Source: Streptomyces changanensis (GTDB lineage: Bacteria > Actinomycetota > Actinomycetes > Streptomycetales > Streptomycetaceae). Taken from it: 64,000 bases of DNA. The stretch is from the NCBI RefSeq assembly GCF_024600715.1, contig NZ_CP102332.1, positions 5,766,001 through 5,830,000 of the forward strand, given 5' to 3'. This document shows positions 17,392 to 26,332 of the stretch, one piece after another; the stretch's first letter is position 1, and every line of letters starts with the position of its first letter. The position numbers were made by a program, and so were the translations under genes. The notes beneath the pieces were generated by a model. The model was not told the origin of the DNA. It saw nothing but the letters and a program-made list of their open reading frames with translations, and ran no database searches.

Positions 17392-17709
17392 TCAGCGGGG
17401 GCCGACGGCGGGAGCGATCATGAGCAGCACCGCCGAGGGGAGGAAGAAGAACATCCCGCCCATGGCCCCGACGAAGCCCCACACCGCGAGGGCGAGCCCC
17501 AGCAGCGCGCACGTCCAGCCGAAGGCGCGCGGGTGACGCAGGAGCAGGAGGGGCGCCGCGACGGGCAGGGCCGTGGCGAGGAAGAGGCCGCCGAGGCCGG
17601 CGTCGAAGCCCAGGACGAGCGCGGGTAGGGTCGCCAGTGCGGCCAGGACCGCGACGAAGCGCTGGATCCCGTGTACCCGCCGCGGTCGTCCGTCCAGTGC
17701 GGTGTCCAT
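17392..17709 (-). CDS. small integral membrane protein, unknown function
   Basis: A 105-residue hydrophobic protein not recognised beyond its topology. After a short basic N-terminus (MDTALDGRPRRVHGIQR) there are about three membrane segments: FVAVLAALATLPALVLGF, GLFLATALPVAAPLLLL and an FGWTCALLGLALAVWGFVGAMGGMFFF stretch, followed by a last hydrophobic piece. GGGGGCAGG precedes the ATG at 17709. An inverted repeat TTGAAC-AC-GTTCAA lies 28 bp upstream. Confidence 0.7.
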   Translation of the reverse strand: MDTALDGRPRRVHGIQRFVAVLAALATLPALVLGFDAGLGGLFLATALPVAAPLLLLRHPRAFGWTCALLGLALAVWGFVGAMGGMFFFLPSAVLLMIAPAVGPR

Positions 17710-17736
17710 GGTGCCTGCCCCCGTTCGACGAAGTAT

Positions 17737-17750
17737 TTGAACACGTTCAA
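17737..17750. promoter_or_regulatory. inverted repeat TTGAACACGTTCAA
   Basis: Six-base arms TTGAAC and GTTCAA with a 2-bp centre, between the divergent small membrane protein and GNAT genes. It is an AT-rich island in a GC-rich gap and looks like a TetR/MarR-class operator. Confidence 0.4.
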
Positions 17751-17816
17751 CGTACCCCATGGCGGGCCGGGTGAAAATCCGTTGCCGCCCCGCGCCCGTG
17801 GTGGTCGGCTGCCCCC

Positions 17817-18593
17817 ATGGACGAGGAAGCGGTACGCGCGCTGTACGACCGGTGGATGAGGCGGGAGGCCCGGCCCGACGGATCGGGCTGCCGCGTGGAA
17901 CGGGTGGGGGAGGTCGTCCGGCAGACGGGCCCCGCCGAGGCGTGGAACGGCGTGTTGTGGAGCGCCCTGACCGCCGGGACGGCGGACCGGGCCGTCGAGG
18001 AGCAGATCCGCCACTACACCGCCCTCGGACGGGACTTCGAGTGGAAGCTGTACGCCCACGACGAGCCGGCCGACCTCGCCGACCGGCTCGTCGCCGCCGG
18101 TTTCCGGGCCGAGCCCCGGGAGGCGCTCATGGTCGCCGGGACGGCCGGCGCCGCCATCGACACCGCGCCGCCCGAGGGCGTGGAACTCCTCCCGGTCACC
18201 GACGCGGCCGGGATGGACCTCGTGGCGGAGGTCCACGAGCGGGCGTTCGGCACGGACGGCACGCTGCTGCGGCAGCGGCTGCTCGCCCGGCTCGTGGACC
18301 GGCCGGACACGGTCGCCGTCGTCCTCGCCGTGGCGGGGGACCGGCCGATCAGCTCGGCCCGCCTGGAGATGCTCCCCGGCGTGCCCTTCGCCGGCCTGTG
18401 GGGCGGCGGCACCGTACCGGAGTGGCGCGGCAGGGGCGTCTACCGCGCCCTCGTGGCCCACCGCGCCCGCACCGCCGCCGCCCGCGGCTACGACTGGCTC
18501 CAGGTCGACGCCTCCGCCGACAGCCGCCCCATCCTGCACCGCCTGGGCTTCACCACCCTCTCCACCACGACCCCGTACGTGTACGAGCCCTGA
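17817..18593 (+). CDS. GNAT family N-acetyltransferase
   Basis: A 258-residue protein whose C-terminal half is a GNAT fold with the acetyl-CoA-binding loop VPEWRGRGVYRALVAHRARTAAARGYDWLQVDAS and the closing SRPILHRLGFTTLSTTTPYVY. The N-terminal 120 residues form a separate, possibly degenerate GNAT-like module. The substrate is unknown. No RBS precedes the ATG; TCGGCT six bases upstream suggests a leaderless transcript. Confidence 0.85.
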   Translation: MDEEAVRALYDRWMRREARPDGSGCRVERVGEVVRQTGPAEAWNGVLWSALTAGTADRAVEEQIRHYTALGRDFEWKLYAHDEPADLADRLVAAGFRAEPREALMVAGTAGAAIDTAPPEGVELLPVTDAAGMDLVAEVHERAFGTDGTLLRQRLLARLVDRPDTVAVVLAVAGDRPISSARLEMLPGVPFAGLWGGGTVPEWRGRGVYRALVAHRARTAAARGYDWLQVDASADSRPILHRLGFTTLSTTTPYVYEP

Positions 18594-18631
18594 CGGAAGG
18601 CGGGCGCCGCCGGTGCCGCGGCGCCCGGCGA

Positions 18632-19624
18632 CTACCGCCCCGGCTGCCGGCGCCGGTTGCCGCCACCGACCCGGCGGCCGGCGCCGGCGGGCACGGTCAG
18701 CAGGACCAGGCCCCCGGTCAGGACGGCCAGCCCGCACCAGGAGACGGCCGGCAGGCGTTCACCGAGCACGGTGACGCCCAGGACCGCGGCGACGGCGGGC
18801 TCGGGCAGGGTCAGCGACGTGGCCACCGACGCCGACGTGTGGCGCAGCCCGCGCCCGTAGAGCCGGTAGGTGAGGTAGACGGTGAACACGGCCAGGTACA
18901 CGGCCACGGTCGCGCCGCGCGCCGTGGCGAGCCAGTGCGCGCCCAGCATCAGCACCAGCGGCGTGACCAGCAGCCCCGCCGCGCCGAACAGCACCCCCAT
19001 CACCGCGCCGGACGGCCTCCCGCGGCTGATGAGCCGGGCCGCGATCAGGGCGTAGACGGCGTACGACAGCCCGGCGCACGCGGCCAGCGCCACGCCCGCG
19101 GGGTCCACCGGTGTGGCGCGGGCGGTGAGCGAGGGGCCCAGCACCAGGAGGGCGCAACCCAGGACGGCGGCCGCGGTGGCGCCCGTCCAGCGGGTGGTGG
19201 GCCGCGTCCGTTCGGTGGCCCAGGAGAGCAGCCCGGCGAAGACCGGGGCGCTGCCCAACGCGATCACGGTGGCCACCGCCACCCCGGTCCGGGCGGTCGC
19301 CGGGTAGAAGGTGACCGGATACCCCGCCACCGCCACCGCGCCCAGGGCCAGCAGCCGCCGCTCGCGGGGTGTGCAGGCGGCCGGCAGCGAGCGGGCGCCC
19401 CGGGAGGTGAGGAACAGCAGGATGCCGCCGAGGACGAGACCGGCGCAGCCGATGGTCGCCGGCGACGCGCCGGCCGGGGCGAAGGACGCGGCGGTCCCGG
19501 TCGTGCCCCACAGCACGGCCGAGCCGAGGATGGGCGCGGGGCCGCCGAGGACACCGGCGCGGGAGGGGCGCGGGCCGGCGGTCGCCGGGCGCGCGGGAGT
19601 CAGGGGGGACGTGCGGTTCGGCAC
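18632..19624 (-). CDS. EamA/DMT family exporter
   Basis: A 330-residue membrane protein of the drug/metabolite transporter superfamily with ten predicted hydrophobic helices in two EamA repeats. The first repeat starts GGPAPILGSAVLWGTTGTAASFAP and the second starts about residue 175 (GVALAACAGLSYAVYALIAARLI), ending in LPEPAVAAVLGVTVLGERL, the usual second-repeat signature. Such proteins export amino acids or other metabolites. GTG start at 19624. The 125-nt leader contains a tiny ORF whose stop lies in a hairpin loop, suggesting attenuation. Confidence 0.88.
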   Translation of the reverse strand: MPNRTSPLTPARPATAGPRPSRAGVLGGPAPILGSAVLWGTTGTAASFAPAGASPATIGCAGLVLGGILLFLTSRGARSLPAACTPRERRLLALGAVAVAGYPVTFYPATARTGVAVATVIALGSAPVFAGLLSWATERTRPTTRWTGATAAAVLGCALLVLGPSLTARATPVDPAGVALAACAGLSYAVYALIAARLISRGRPSGAVMGVLFGAAGLLVTPLVLMLGAHWLATARGATVAVYLAVFTVYLTYRLYGRGLRHTSASVATSLTLPEPAVAAVLGVTVLGERLPAVSWCGLAVLTGGLVLLTVPAGAGRRVGGGNRRRQPGR

Positions 19625-19738
19625 TGTCGTGATCTTCCGTCGTCGAATGCGTCAGTGGACTGATCCGAAACGGGCGCACGACAAGAAACCCTGACTGCCC
19701 TGCGGGCCGGTCGGGGACGGAGGTCAAAGCCGTCGGTG

Positions 19739-19760
19739 TCTGCGCCCGATCAGGCGCAGA
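19739..19760 (-). promoter_or_regulatory. perfect hairpin in the EamA leader
   Basis: TCTGCGCC and GGCGCAGA form an eight-base stem with a six-base loop. On the minus strand the loop contains the TGA stop of the tiny ORF 19750-19794. Confidence 0.5.
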
Positions 19761-19794
19761 GCGGCGGCAGGACGACGTGCCAGTAGGTGTTCAC
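19750..19794 (-). CDS. candidate 14-residue leader peptide upstream of the EamA exporter
   Basis: GTG-initiated ORF encoding (M)NTYWHVVLPPLCA, ending within the hairpin at 19739-19760. The Shine-Dalgarno sequence is weak (GGCGGA, rather far). The position, 125 nt before the exporter gene and with its stop in a hairpin loop, resembles an attenuation leader. Too short to be sure it is translated. Confidence 0.3.
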   Translation of the reverse strand: MNTYWHVVLPPLCA

Positions 19795-19817
19795 GCGCCG
19801 ATGCTATCCGCCGCGTG

Positions 19818-19886
19818 CGGGAAGGGCGCCGGAAGGGTGCGGGAAGGGCCGGGGGGGGGTGCGCGGGAAGGGTGCGGGGTGCGTGG
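19818..19886 (+). repeat. G-tract cluster upstream of the Pac-like acetyltransferase
   Basis: Repeated GGGAAGGG-type tracts, including a run of nine Gs (19851-19859), give many G-quadruplex permutations on the plus strand 35-100 bp before the start codon. The rest of the 296-bp gap holds the EamA leader. Confidence 0.55.
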
Positions 19887-19920
19887 GAACCGTCCCCGCA
19901 CCGAGATCGTTTCCTCGGGT

Positions 19921-20523
19921 ATGTCCCGGCACCCTGACCACGCGTCCGTACGCCCCCTCGCCGACGCCGACGTCCCGACGGCGGTCGACACCCTCACGCG
20001 GGCCTTCACCGACTATCCCTACACGCGGCACGTGATCGCCGCGGACGACCACGAGGAGCGGATCCGCGCTTTCCAGGAGCTGTGCCTGACCCGCGTCGGC
20101 ATGGTGTACGGCCGTGTCTGGGTGGCCGACGCGGGCCGGGCCGTCGCCGTCTGGTCCACCCCCGACCGGGACCCCTCGCCCGCCTTCGCGGAGATCGGCC
20201 CCCTGCTCGGTGACCTGACCGGTGACCGGGCGGCCGCCTACGAGTCCGCGGAGCGGGCCGTCGCCCCGCACCGACCGAAGGAGCCGGTCTGGTTCCTCGA
20301 CACGGTGGCGGTCGCCCCCGCGGCCCAGGGGCGGGGCCTCGGCGGCGCGGTGCTGGCCCCCGGCATCGAGGCGGCCGCGCGGGCCGGGTACCCGGCGTTC
20401 CTGGAGACCTCCAGCGAGCGGAACGTACGCTTCTACGAGCGCCTCGGCTTCGGGGTCACGGCCGACGTCCGGCTCCCCGACGGAGGCCCCCGCACCTGGT
20501 GCATGCGCAGGGACCCCCGCTAG
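19921..20523 (+). CDS. puromycin N-acetyltransferase-like GNAT
   Basis: A 200-residue GNAT strikingly similar to puromycin N-acetyltransferase (Pac) of S. alboniger as I recall it. Shared stretches include TLTRAFTDYPYTRH, ELCLTRVGMVYGRVWVAD, VAVWSTP, FAEIGPLL, APHRPKEPVWFLDTVAV, QGRGLGGAV, AGYPAFLETSSERNVRFYERLGFGVTADV and GPRTWCMRR. Pac inactivates puromycin by acetylating its tyrosinyl amino group. No puromycin biosynthetic genes surround it, so this is an isolated resistance-like or related-substrate enzyme. The ATG follows CGGGT weakly; the family start agrees. Confidence 0.88.
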   Translation: MSRHPDHASVRPLADADVPTAVDTLTRAFTDYPYTRHVIAADDHEERIRAFQELCLTRVGMVYGRVWVADAGRAVAVWSTPDRDPSPAFAEIGPLLGDLTGDRAAAYESAERAVAPHRPKEPVWFLDTVAVAPAAQGRGLGGAVLAPGIEAAARAGYPAFLETSSERNVRFYERLGFGVTADVRLPDGGPRTWCMRRDPR

Positions 20524-20586
20524 GGGGTGTCCGGCCGGTCCGGCTCGGGGGAGTGGTCGGGACGACGGGAAGGCCGGCGCCGCTCC

Positions 20587-21660
20587 TCAGGGGGCCGCGT
20601 GGCCCGTCACCGGGTAGTGGTCGGAGAGGTTCGTGTACGTGTGGTCGCGGCCCCAACTCGACACCGTCCACGGCGCGCTGCGCTCCGCGAGCACGTGGTT
20701 CGTCCAGCCTGCCGGGCGGGCGTGGCCCGCGCGGTGCAGGACGTGGTCGAGGTCCTCGCGCGGGTCGCCGGGGTAGCGATCGGCCGCGATGGAGTTCTCC
20801 GTGGTGTCGAACGAGTAGGGGTGGCCGGTGCGGGCGTCCGCAGCCGCCAGGCCCGCGTCGGCGAGCATCGTCGCGTACTCCGGCGTCCGCGTGTCGACGT
20901 TCAGGTCGCCCGCCACGATCACCTGCTCGGAGGCCGGGATGGCCTTCGCGTCCAGGAAGGCGTCCAGCGCCCGGAACTGCCGGGAGCGCACCCGCGCCGC
21001 CTCGCCCGCCGCGCAGCCGGGGTCCGTCGACTGGGCGTGTGTGCCGACGACGTGGACACGGGAGCCGCCGACGTCCAGGACCGCGTAGACGAAGCCCTTG
21101 TTGGAGTACCAGTCCGCGCCGCACGCGTCCTTGTAGACGTACTGCTCCTTGCGGACGATCGGCCACTTGCTGAGCACCGTCACCCCGCCGTCCTCCGGCG
21201 TGGTCGACGAGTACGCGCCGCCCGTCGCGTCCCACCCGGACGTGCCGCGGCCCATGACGGGCGTCTGGTGCGGGTACCGGGCCGAGGCGTTGCGGCGCAG
21301 CGCGTCCGAGGAGGTGTTGTCGAACGCCTCCTGGACGACGACCACGTCGTTGCCCTCGAAGAACGGCGCCGCGGGTATCGCCTTCGCCCGGTGGTCCTGG
21401 CCCCAGTTGGGGTACAGGGCGCGATTGAAGAGGAAGGCGTTGTACGTGAGGACCGTGAGGCGGGGCGTCGCCTCCGGGGCGGCGGCCGCCTGCGGGGCCG
21501 TGGCGGTGAGGGAGAGCGCGGCGAGCGCGGCGGACACCGCGGCCGACAGGACGGCGCGCGGCGCGCGGCGCGGATCGGGACGCGCCACGCAGGGGCCGGC
21601 GGGGCGAGGCGTGGACGTGCGGGCGGGGCGCGGCACGGAGGGGTGGGCGGGGCGCGGCAC
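20587..21660 (-). CDS. secreted sphingomyelinase C-like phosphodiesterase
   Basis: A 357-residue exported member of the endonuclease/exonuclease/phosphatase superfamily, close to bacterial neutral sphingomyelinases. The first 60 residues are an arginine-rich, Tat-like leader with a hydrophobic stretch (VLSAAVSAALAALSLTATAPQAAAA). The catalytic fold shows LTYNAFLFN, VVVQEAFDN (metal-binding Glu), HAQSTD, VAGDLNVDT and the terminal DHYPVTG (Asp-His). It would hydrolyse sphingomyelin or a related phospholipid outside the cell, releasing the phospho-headgroup. GTG start with GGGAG upstream. It diverges from the MpaB-like gene. Confidence 0.9.
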   Translation of the reverse strand: MPRPAHPSVPRPARTSTPRPAGPCVARPDPRRAPRAVLSAAVSAALAALSLTATAPQAAAAPEATPRLTVLTYNAFLFNRALYPNWGQDHRAKAIPAAPFFEGNDVVVVQEAFDNTSSDALRRNASARYPHQTPVMGRGTSGWDATGGAYSSTTPEDGGVTVLSKWPIVRKEQYVYKDACGADWYSNKGFVYAVLDVGGSRVHVVGTHAQSTDPGCAAGEAARVRSRQFRALDAFLDAKAIPASEQVIVAGDLNVDTRTPEYATMLADAGLAAADARTGHPYSFDTTENSIAADRYPGDPREDLDHVLHRAGHARPAGWTNHVLAERSAPWTVSSWGRDHTYTNLSDHYPVTGHAAP

Positions 21661-21880
21661 GGGGACTCCCGGGGACGTGGGGGCGGGTCTCGGCGCGGCA
21701 CATCAAAGCAGCCGCGGTTACCCTCCGGTAGATCCCGGGTGGAGGAGATCTTGCGGAGACCGGGCGGGCCGGAGAACCCTCCCCTCCGCGCCCGCCGAGA
21801 GCCCGGAACCCCCCGTACCGCCACCGATCGCATACTGGAGGTCCACCCCGCGGACACCGGACGGACCTGGAGCGACACCG

Positions 21881-22783
21881 ATGACGACACCCCCCGCACA
21901 CCCGCAGCCGCCGCCTCCCGGCGGGGTCCTGTGGAGCCTCGCGGGGGACGTCAGGGGCCTGCTCATGCTGCCCGCCGCCCTCGCCCTCCAGGTCGCGCAC
22001 CCGGCCGTCGGTGCCGGCGTCGACGAGCACTCCGTGTTCCGCACCGACCCCTGGGGCCGCGGGGAGCGTTCCCTGCGCTCGCTCCAACTGTGGGTGTACG
22101 GCGGGGAGGCAGCCGCCGAGGAGGGGCGGCGCCTGCGCCGGCTGCACGGCACGATCTCGGGCACGGACACCCGCGGCCGCCCGTACCACGCGCTGCGGCC
22201 CGAGACCTACGCCTGGGTCCACGCCACCGGGTTCCCCGTCCAGCACCACGCCCTGCGCTACCTGGTGCGGCCCATGACCCCGGAGCAGGAACGGCAGCTG
22301 TACGCCGAGTGGCTGCGGGTGGGGCGCGTCCTCGGCATCCGTGACCGGGACATGCCGCAGACCGCCGAGGAGTTCTGGCCGTACTACCGCCGGATGCTCG
22401 CCGAGGAGGTCGAGTTCACCCCCGTCGTGCGGGACCTGGTGGTGACGGGCGACCCGCTGCCGCCGCCCGATCGCGGGCCCCTGCCGCTGCGGCTGCTGCT
22501 GCGCGCCCTGTGGCCCCTCGTGTGGCCGCGCCTCGCCCGCTTCCGGGCCTTCGTCACCGTCGGGTTCATGCCGCCCGACGCGCGCGCGGCGATCGGCCTG
22601 GAGTGGTCGCCGGCCCAGGAGCGGCGGCTGCGGCGGCTCTCCCGGGTCGTGCGGGCCGTGGTGCCCGCACTCCCCGAGCGGTTGCGCTACCTGCCGCTCG
22701 CGCGCCGCGCCCGCCGCGCCCACCGGCGCGGCCGGGACGCCGGGCCGGTCCCGCTCACTGCGGCAGACCGCCCCGTGCGATGA
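21881..22783 (+). CDS. MpaB/DUF2236 family oxygenase-like protein
   Basis: A 300-residue protein of the former DUF2236, now grouped with the fungal MpaB oxygenase and latex-clearing protein Lcp. Typical segments are [32 protein letters not shown] near the N-terminus, [18 protein letters not shown] (heme or metal-ligand histidines in relatives) and [15 protein letters not shown]. It probably binds heme and acts as an oxygenase, but substrates in Streptomyces are unknown. ATG start with GGAG eight bases upstream. Its last 29 bp overlap the end of the convergent beta-glucosidase gene. Confidence 0.87.
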   Translation: MTTPPAHPQPPPPGGVLWSLAGDVRGLLMLPAALALQVAHPAVGAGVDEHSVFRTDPWGRGERSLRSLQLWVYGGEAAAEEGRRLRRLHGTISGTDTRGRPYHALRPETYAWVHATGFPVQHHALRYLVRPMTPEQERQLYAEWLRVGRVLGIRDRDMPQTAEEFWPYYRRMLAEEVEFTPVVRDLVVTGDPLPPPDRGPLPLRLLLRALWPLVWPRLARFRAFVTVGFMPPDARAAIGLEWSPAQERRLRRLSRVVRAVVPALPERLRYLPLARRARRAHRRGRDAGPVPLTAADRPVR

Positions 22784-24155
22784 CCTCCCCGTACCAGCGC
22801 GCGCTGTCCTTCGGCGTGCGCCGCTGTGACGCGAAGTCCACGTGGACGACGCCGAACCGCTTGCCGTAGCCGTACGCCCACTCGAAGTTGTCCAACAGCG
22901 ACCACAGGAAGTACCCGCGCACGTCGACGCCGTCCGCGAGCGCGCGGTGCACGGCCGCCAGGTGCTGGCGCAGATACGCCACCCGCTCCGGGTCGTGGAC
23001 CTCGCCCGACGGGTCGGCGTAGTCGTCGTACGCCGCGCCGTTCTCGGTGACCATCAGCGGGACGTGGGGGAGTTCGTCGCGCAGCCGCGTCAGCAGCTCG
23101 TGGAGGCCGTCCGCGTCCACCGGCCAGTCCATGGCCGTGCGCGGCCCCGGCGCCGGCTCGAAGCGCACGTGCCGCTCCGCGCCCGGCCAGGGCGACGGGC
23201 CCTCGTGGGTGCCCGCCGCGACGACCGTGGGGGAGTAGTAGTTGATGCCCAGCGAGTCGACGGGCGCCGAGGCCGCCGCCAGGTCGCCGTCCCGGACGAA
23301 CGACCAGTCCGTCAGCGCCGCGGTGTCCGCGACCAGGTCCTCGGGCAGTCGCCCGTGGAACACCGGGTCCAGGAACACCCGGTTGCCGAGCGCGTCGACG
23401 CGGCGGGCCGCGTCCCCGTCCGCCTCCGACCCGGTCAGCGGCCGCACCGCGTGCAGGTTCAGCGTCAGCGACACCTCGGTCGACGCGGGGAGCGCCGCCC
23501 GCAGCGCCCCCACGGCGAGCCCGTGCGCCAGGTTGAAGTGGTGGGCGGCGCGCAGGGACGCGGCCGGGTCCGTACGGCCCGGGGCGTGCACGCCGGAGGC
23601 GTAGCCGAGGAACGCGGCGCACCACGGCTCGTTCAGCGTCGTCCAGGTGGCGACCCGGTCGCCGAGGGCGCCGGCCACGAGCGAGGCGTACTCGGCGAAC
23701 CGCTCGGCGGTCTCCCGGTGCGGCCAGCCCCCGCCGTCCTCCAGCTCCTGCGGCAGGTCCCAGTGGTACAGCGTGGCGACGGGCCGGATGCCCGCCGCGC
23801 GCAGCTCGTCGACGAGCCGCCGGTAGAAGTCGAGGCCCTTCTGCAGGGCCGGGCCCCGCCCGGTGGGCTGCACCCGGGGCCAGGCGACGGAGAACCGGTA
23901 GTCGGTGACGCCCAGGTCCCGCATGAGGGCGACGTCCTCGGTCATCCGGTGGTAGTGGTCGGCGGCGATGTCCCCGGTGTCGCCGTTGCGGACCTTGCCG
24001 GGGACGCGGCTGAAGGTGTCCCAGATGGACGGGGCGCGGCCGTCCTCGGCGGCGGCGCCCTCGATCTGGTAGGCGGCGGTGGCCGTGCCCCAGCGGAACC
24101 CGGTGGGGAAGGCGAGCCCCGCCGGCGGGCGGGACTGGACGTCGGCAGCGGTCAT
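22755..24155 (-). CDS. GH1 beta-glucosidase
   Basis: A 466-residue family 1 glycoside hydrolase without a signal peptide, so cytoplasmic. The acid/base glutamate is in TTLNEPWC (about residue 170) and the nucleophile in [10 protein letters not shown] (about residue 370); the N-terminal [15 protein letters not shown] and C-terminal [16 protein letters not shown] are also diagnostic. It would cleave imported short beta-glucans, here most likely laminari-oligosaccharides, to glucose. It is the last gene of the transporter operon, 84 bp after the second permease, matching the BglC position in ceb-type operons. Confidence 0.95.
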   Translation of the reverse strand: MTAADVQSRPPAGLAFPTGFRWGTATAAYQIEGAAAEDGRAPSIWDTFSRVPGKVRNGDTGDIAADHYHRMTEDVALMRDLGVTDYRFSVAWPRVQPTGRGPALQKGLDFYRRLVDELRAAGIRPVATLYHWDLPQELEDGGGWPHRETAERFAEYASLVAGALGDRVATWTTLNEPWCAAFLGYASGVHAPGRTDPAASLRAAHHFNLAHGLAVGALRAALPASTEVSLTLNLHAVRPLTGSEADGDAARRVDALGNRVFLDPVFHGRLPEDLVADTAALTDWSFVRDGDLAAASAPVDSLGINYYSPTVVAAGTHEGPSPWPGAERHVRFEPAPGPRTAMDWPVDADGLHELLTRLRDELPHVPLMVTENGAAYDDYADPSGEVHDPERVAYLRQHLAAVHRALADGVDVRGYFLWSLLDNFEWAYGYGKRFGVVHVDFASQRRTPKDSARWYGEVIARGGLPQ

Positions 24156-24239
24156 GAGGGGGGAACTCCCGGAGGTGTGTGGGATGGCGCCGGAGAACCG
24201 GGCGGGGGCGGTGCGGCGGGGCCGGCGGCGGGGTGCGGG

Positions 24240-25076
24240 TCAGCCCTTGACCGCGCCCTGCATGATGCCGCCGACGATCTGCCGGCCCAGCAGGCCGAAG
24301 ACGAGCAGCACGGGCAGTGTGCCGAGCAGTGTGCCCGCCATGATCACGGACTGGTCGTGGACGTAGCCGCCGCCGAGCTGGCGCAGCGCGACCTGGACGG
24401 TCGGGTTCTGCGAGGAGAGCGCGACGATCGGCCAGAAGAAGTCGTTCCAGGCGGCCATGAAGGTCAGCAGGCCGAGGACGGCCATGCCGGGCCGGGCGAT
24501 GGGCACGACGATCGACCAGAAGATCCGCGCGGTGGACGCCCCGTCGACGCGAGCCGCCTCGATGAGCTCGTCGGGCAGCGCCTGCACGAGGAACTGCCGC
24601 ATGAAGAACACGCCGAACGCCGAGACCAGGCCCGGCAGGATCACCGACTGGAGCTGGTTCACCCAGCCGAGTTCGGCGATCAGCATGAACAGCGGGATCA
24701 CCCCGAGCTGCGGCGGGATCATCATCGTGCCGACCGTGATCGTCAGCAGGGCGCCCCGCCCGCGGAAGCGGAGCTTGGCGAAGGCGAAGCCGGCGAGCGT
24801 GCAGCACAGCACGGTGCCCACGGTGATGGACCCGGACACGACCAGCGAGTTGAGCAGGGCCGTGCCGATGTCCGCCTCCTCCAGCACCGCCTCGACGTTG
24901 CGCAGCAGGTTGGGGCCGGGCAGCAGCGTGGGCGGCACCTGCGCCAGGTCGGCGTTGGACCGGCTGGCGGCGACGATGGTCCAGTAGAAGGGGAAGGCCG
25001 AGACGAGGACGGCGACGATCAGGATGGCGTACGCGACCTTGCCGCCGTGCAGCGTGCGCCCCGCGCGGGTGGTCAT
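24240..25076 (-). CDS. sugar ABC transporter permease, CebG-like
   Basis: A 278-residue inner-membrane permease of the CUT1 carbohydrate family with six predicted helices. It carries the EAA loop DELIEAARVDGASTARIFWSIVVPIARPG, which contacts the shared ATPase, and the family end GGIMQGAVKG. Its start codon overlaps the preceding permease stop (ATGA), so the two are translated together as a heterodimer. No ATPase gene is nearby; Streptomyces CUT1 systems commonly use the separate MsiK ATPase. Confidence 0.93.
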   Translation of the reverse strand: MTTRAGRTLHGGKVAYAILIVAVLVSAFPFYWTIVAASRSNADLAQVPPTLLPGPNLLRNVEAVLEEADIGTALLNSLVVSGSITVGTVLCCTLAGFAFAKLRFRGRGALLTITVGTMMIPPQLGVIPLFMLIAELGWVNQLQSVILPGLVSAFGVFFMRQFLVQALPDELIEAARVDGASTARIFWSIVVPIARPGMAVLGLLTFMAAWNDFFWPIVALSSQNPTVQVALRQLGGGYVHDQSVIMAGTLLGTLPVLLVFGLLGRQIVGGIMQGAVKG

Positions 25077-26044
25077 CGGCGGGCCTCCTTGCGGGTGCGG
25101 CGGCGCGCGAGGAGGGCGTTGACCCCCACGAGCACCACGATGAGCAGGAACATCACCCAGGCGATGGCCGCGGCCCGGCCCAGGTGGAAGAAGCCCCAGC
25201 CCTGCTCGTACATGTACAGGCCGAGCGTCTGGTACTGGTGCGAGATGCCGCCGGAGATCGAGCCCTCGTAGAGCAGCGGCTCGCCGAACAGCTGGGTGGC
25301 GCCGATCGTCGACACGACGACCGTGAAGACGATGGTGGGCCGCAGCCCCGGCAGCGTGACGTGCACGAACTGCCGCCACCGGGACGCCCCGTCCATCTCC
25401 GCGGCCTCGTACAGCTCGCTGGGGATGGACTGCATGCCGGCCAGGTAGATCAGGGCGTTGTAGCCGGTCCACCGCCAGATGACGATGGTGGACACCGCGA
25501 TCTGCGAGGCGACCGTGCCGGTCTGCCAGTCGACCGGGCCGAAGCCGACCAGCCCGAGGACGTAGTTGACCAGACCGAAGTCGCGGCCGAAGAGCTGGGC
25601 GAAGACGAGCGTGGCCGCGGCGACGCTGGTCGCGTACGGGAGCAGCATCGCGGTGCGGAAGAAGGTCCGGCCGCGCAGCCGGTAGTTGAGCAGGTGCGCC
25701 AGGCCGAGCGCCATGACGAGCTGCGGCACGGTCGACAGCACGCCGATGGTGAAGGTGTTGCGCAGCGAGATCCAGAAGAACTCGTCGGTGAAGAGCGCCG
25801 TGTAGTTGCCGAGGCCCCGCCACTCCATGTCGCCCGGGGTCTGCAGCTCCACCCGGTAGAGCGAGACGAACGCGGTGTAGAGGAGCGGGAAGAGGCCGAA
25901 GGCGGCGAAGAGGGTGAAGAACGGGGCGATGAAGGCGTACGGCGAGACGGTCCGCCAGGCCCGCCGCACCGCCGAGGGGCGTGCGGCCCTGGCCGGAGGG
26001 GGTGTCGGAGGCGCGGCGGTGCCCGCCGGGGCGGTGAGGGTCAC
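25073..26044 (-). CDS. sugar ABC transporter permease, CebF-like
   Basis: A 323-residue CUT1 permease. After a Pro/Ala-rich cytoplasmic N-terminus it has six membrane helices beginning SPYAFIAPFFTLFAAFGLFPLLYTAFVSLY, and the EAA loop SELYEAAEMDGASRWRQFVHVTLPGLRP. It pairs with the downstream permease to move oligosaccharide delivered by the binding lipoprotein. GTG start at 26044, preceded by a modest AAGGG. Separated from the binding-protein gene by 288 bp containing strong hairpins. Confidence 0.93.
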   Translation of the reverse strand: MTLTAPAGTAAPPTPPPARAARPSAVRRAWRTVSPYAFIAPFFTLFAAFGLFPLLYTAFVSLYRVELQTPGDMEWRGLGNYTALFTDEFFWISLRNTFTIGVLSTVPQLVMALGLAHLLNYRLRGRTFFRTAMLLPYATSVAAATLVFAQLFGRDFGLVNYVLGLVGFGPVDWQTGTVASQIAVSTIVIWRWTGYNALIYLAGMQSIPSELYEAAEMDGASRWRQFVHVTLPGLRPTIVFTVVVSTIGATQLFGEPLLYEGSISGGISHQYQTLGLYMYEQGWGFFHLGRAAAIAWVMFLLIVVLVGVNALLARRRTRKEARR

Positions 26045-26069
26045 GGGGCGGCCCTTCGGGGAGCGGTCT

Positions 26070-26205
26070 GCGGAGGTACGGGAGGTACGGGAGGTACGGG
26101 GGGTGCGGGAGGTGCCGGACCTACCCGGAGTGCGCGCGGTGCGTGTATGCGGACAGGACGGGCGGTGCGGACGGGACGGGCGGTGCGGACGGGCCGGGAC
26201 GGGGG
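26070..26205. repeat. short direct repeats between binding-protein and permease genes
   Basis: Three tandem copies of GGAGGTACGG around 26072-26101 and repeats of GACGGGCGGTGCG around 26158-26192. No gene is visible in this gap. Confidence 0.55.
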
Positions 26206-26238
26206 CGGGGCGGTCCGGTGGGGACCGCTCCCCGCTCC

Positions 26239-26287
26239 GGGGCCGTGAGCCGGCCGGCCCCCCGCCGGACGGGCAGCGCCCGGCGGG
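26239..26287 (-). terminator. double hairpin after the binding-protein gene
   Basis: Two adjacent stems: GGGGCCG with CGGCCCC (26239-26261), and CCCGCCGG with CCGGCGGG (26261-26287). Placed about 45 bp after the lipoprotein stop on the minus strand, they could stabilise its mRNA or partly terminate before the permeases. Confidence 0.5.
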
Positions 26288-26332
26288 AGCCGGCTCGGGG
26301 CGGTACGGGCCGCCGCCGAACGGGACCGGCCG

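Noticed and set aside
21661..21880. operator pair in the sphingomyelinase/MpaB divergent gap
   Set aside because: Only short imperfect symmetries were visible (for example around GGTTACCCTCCGGTAGATC); not above chance.
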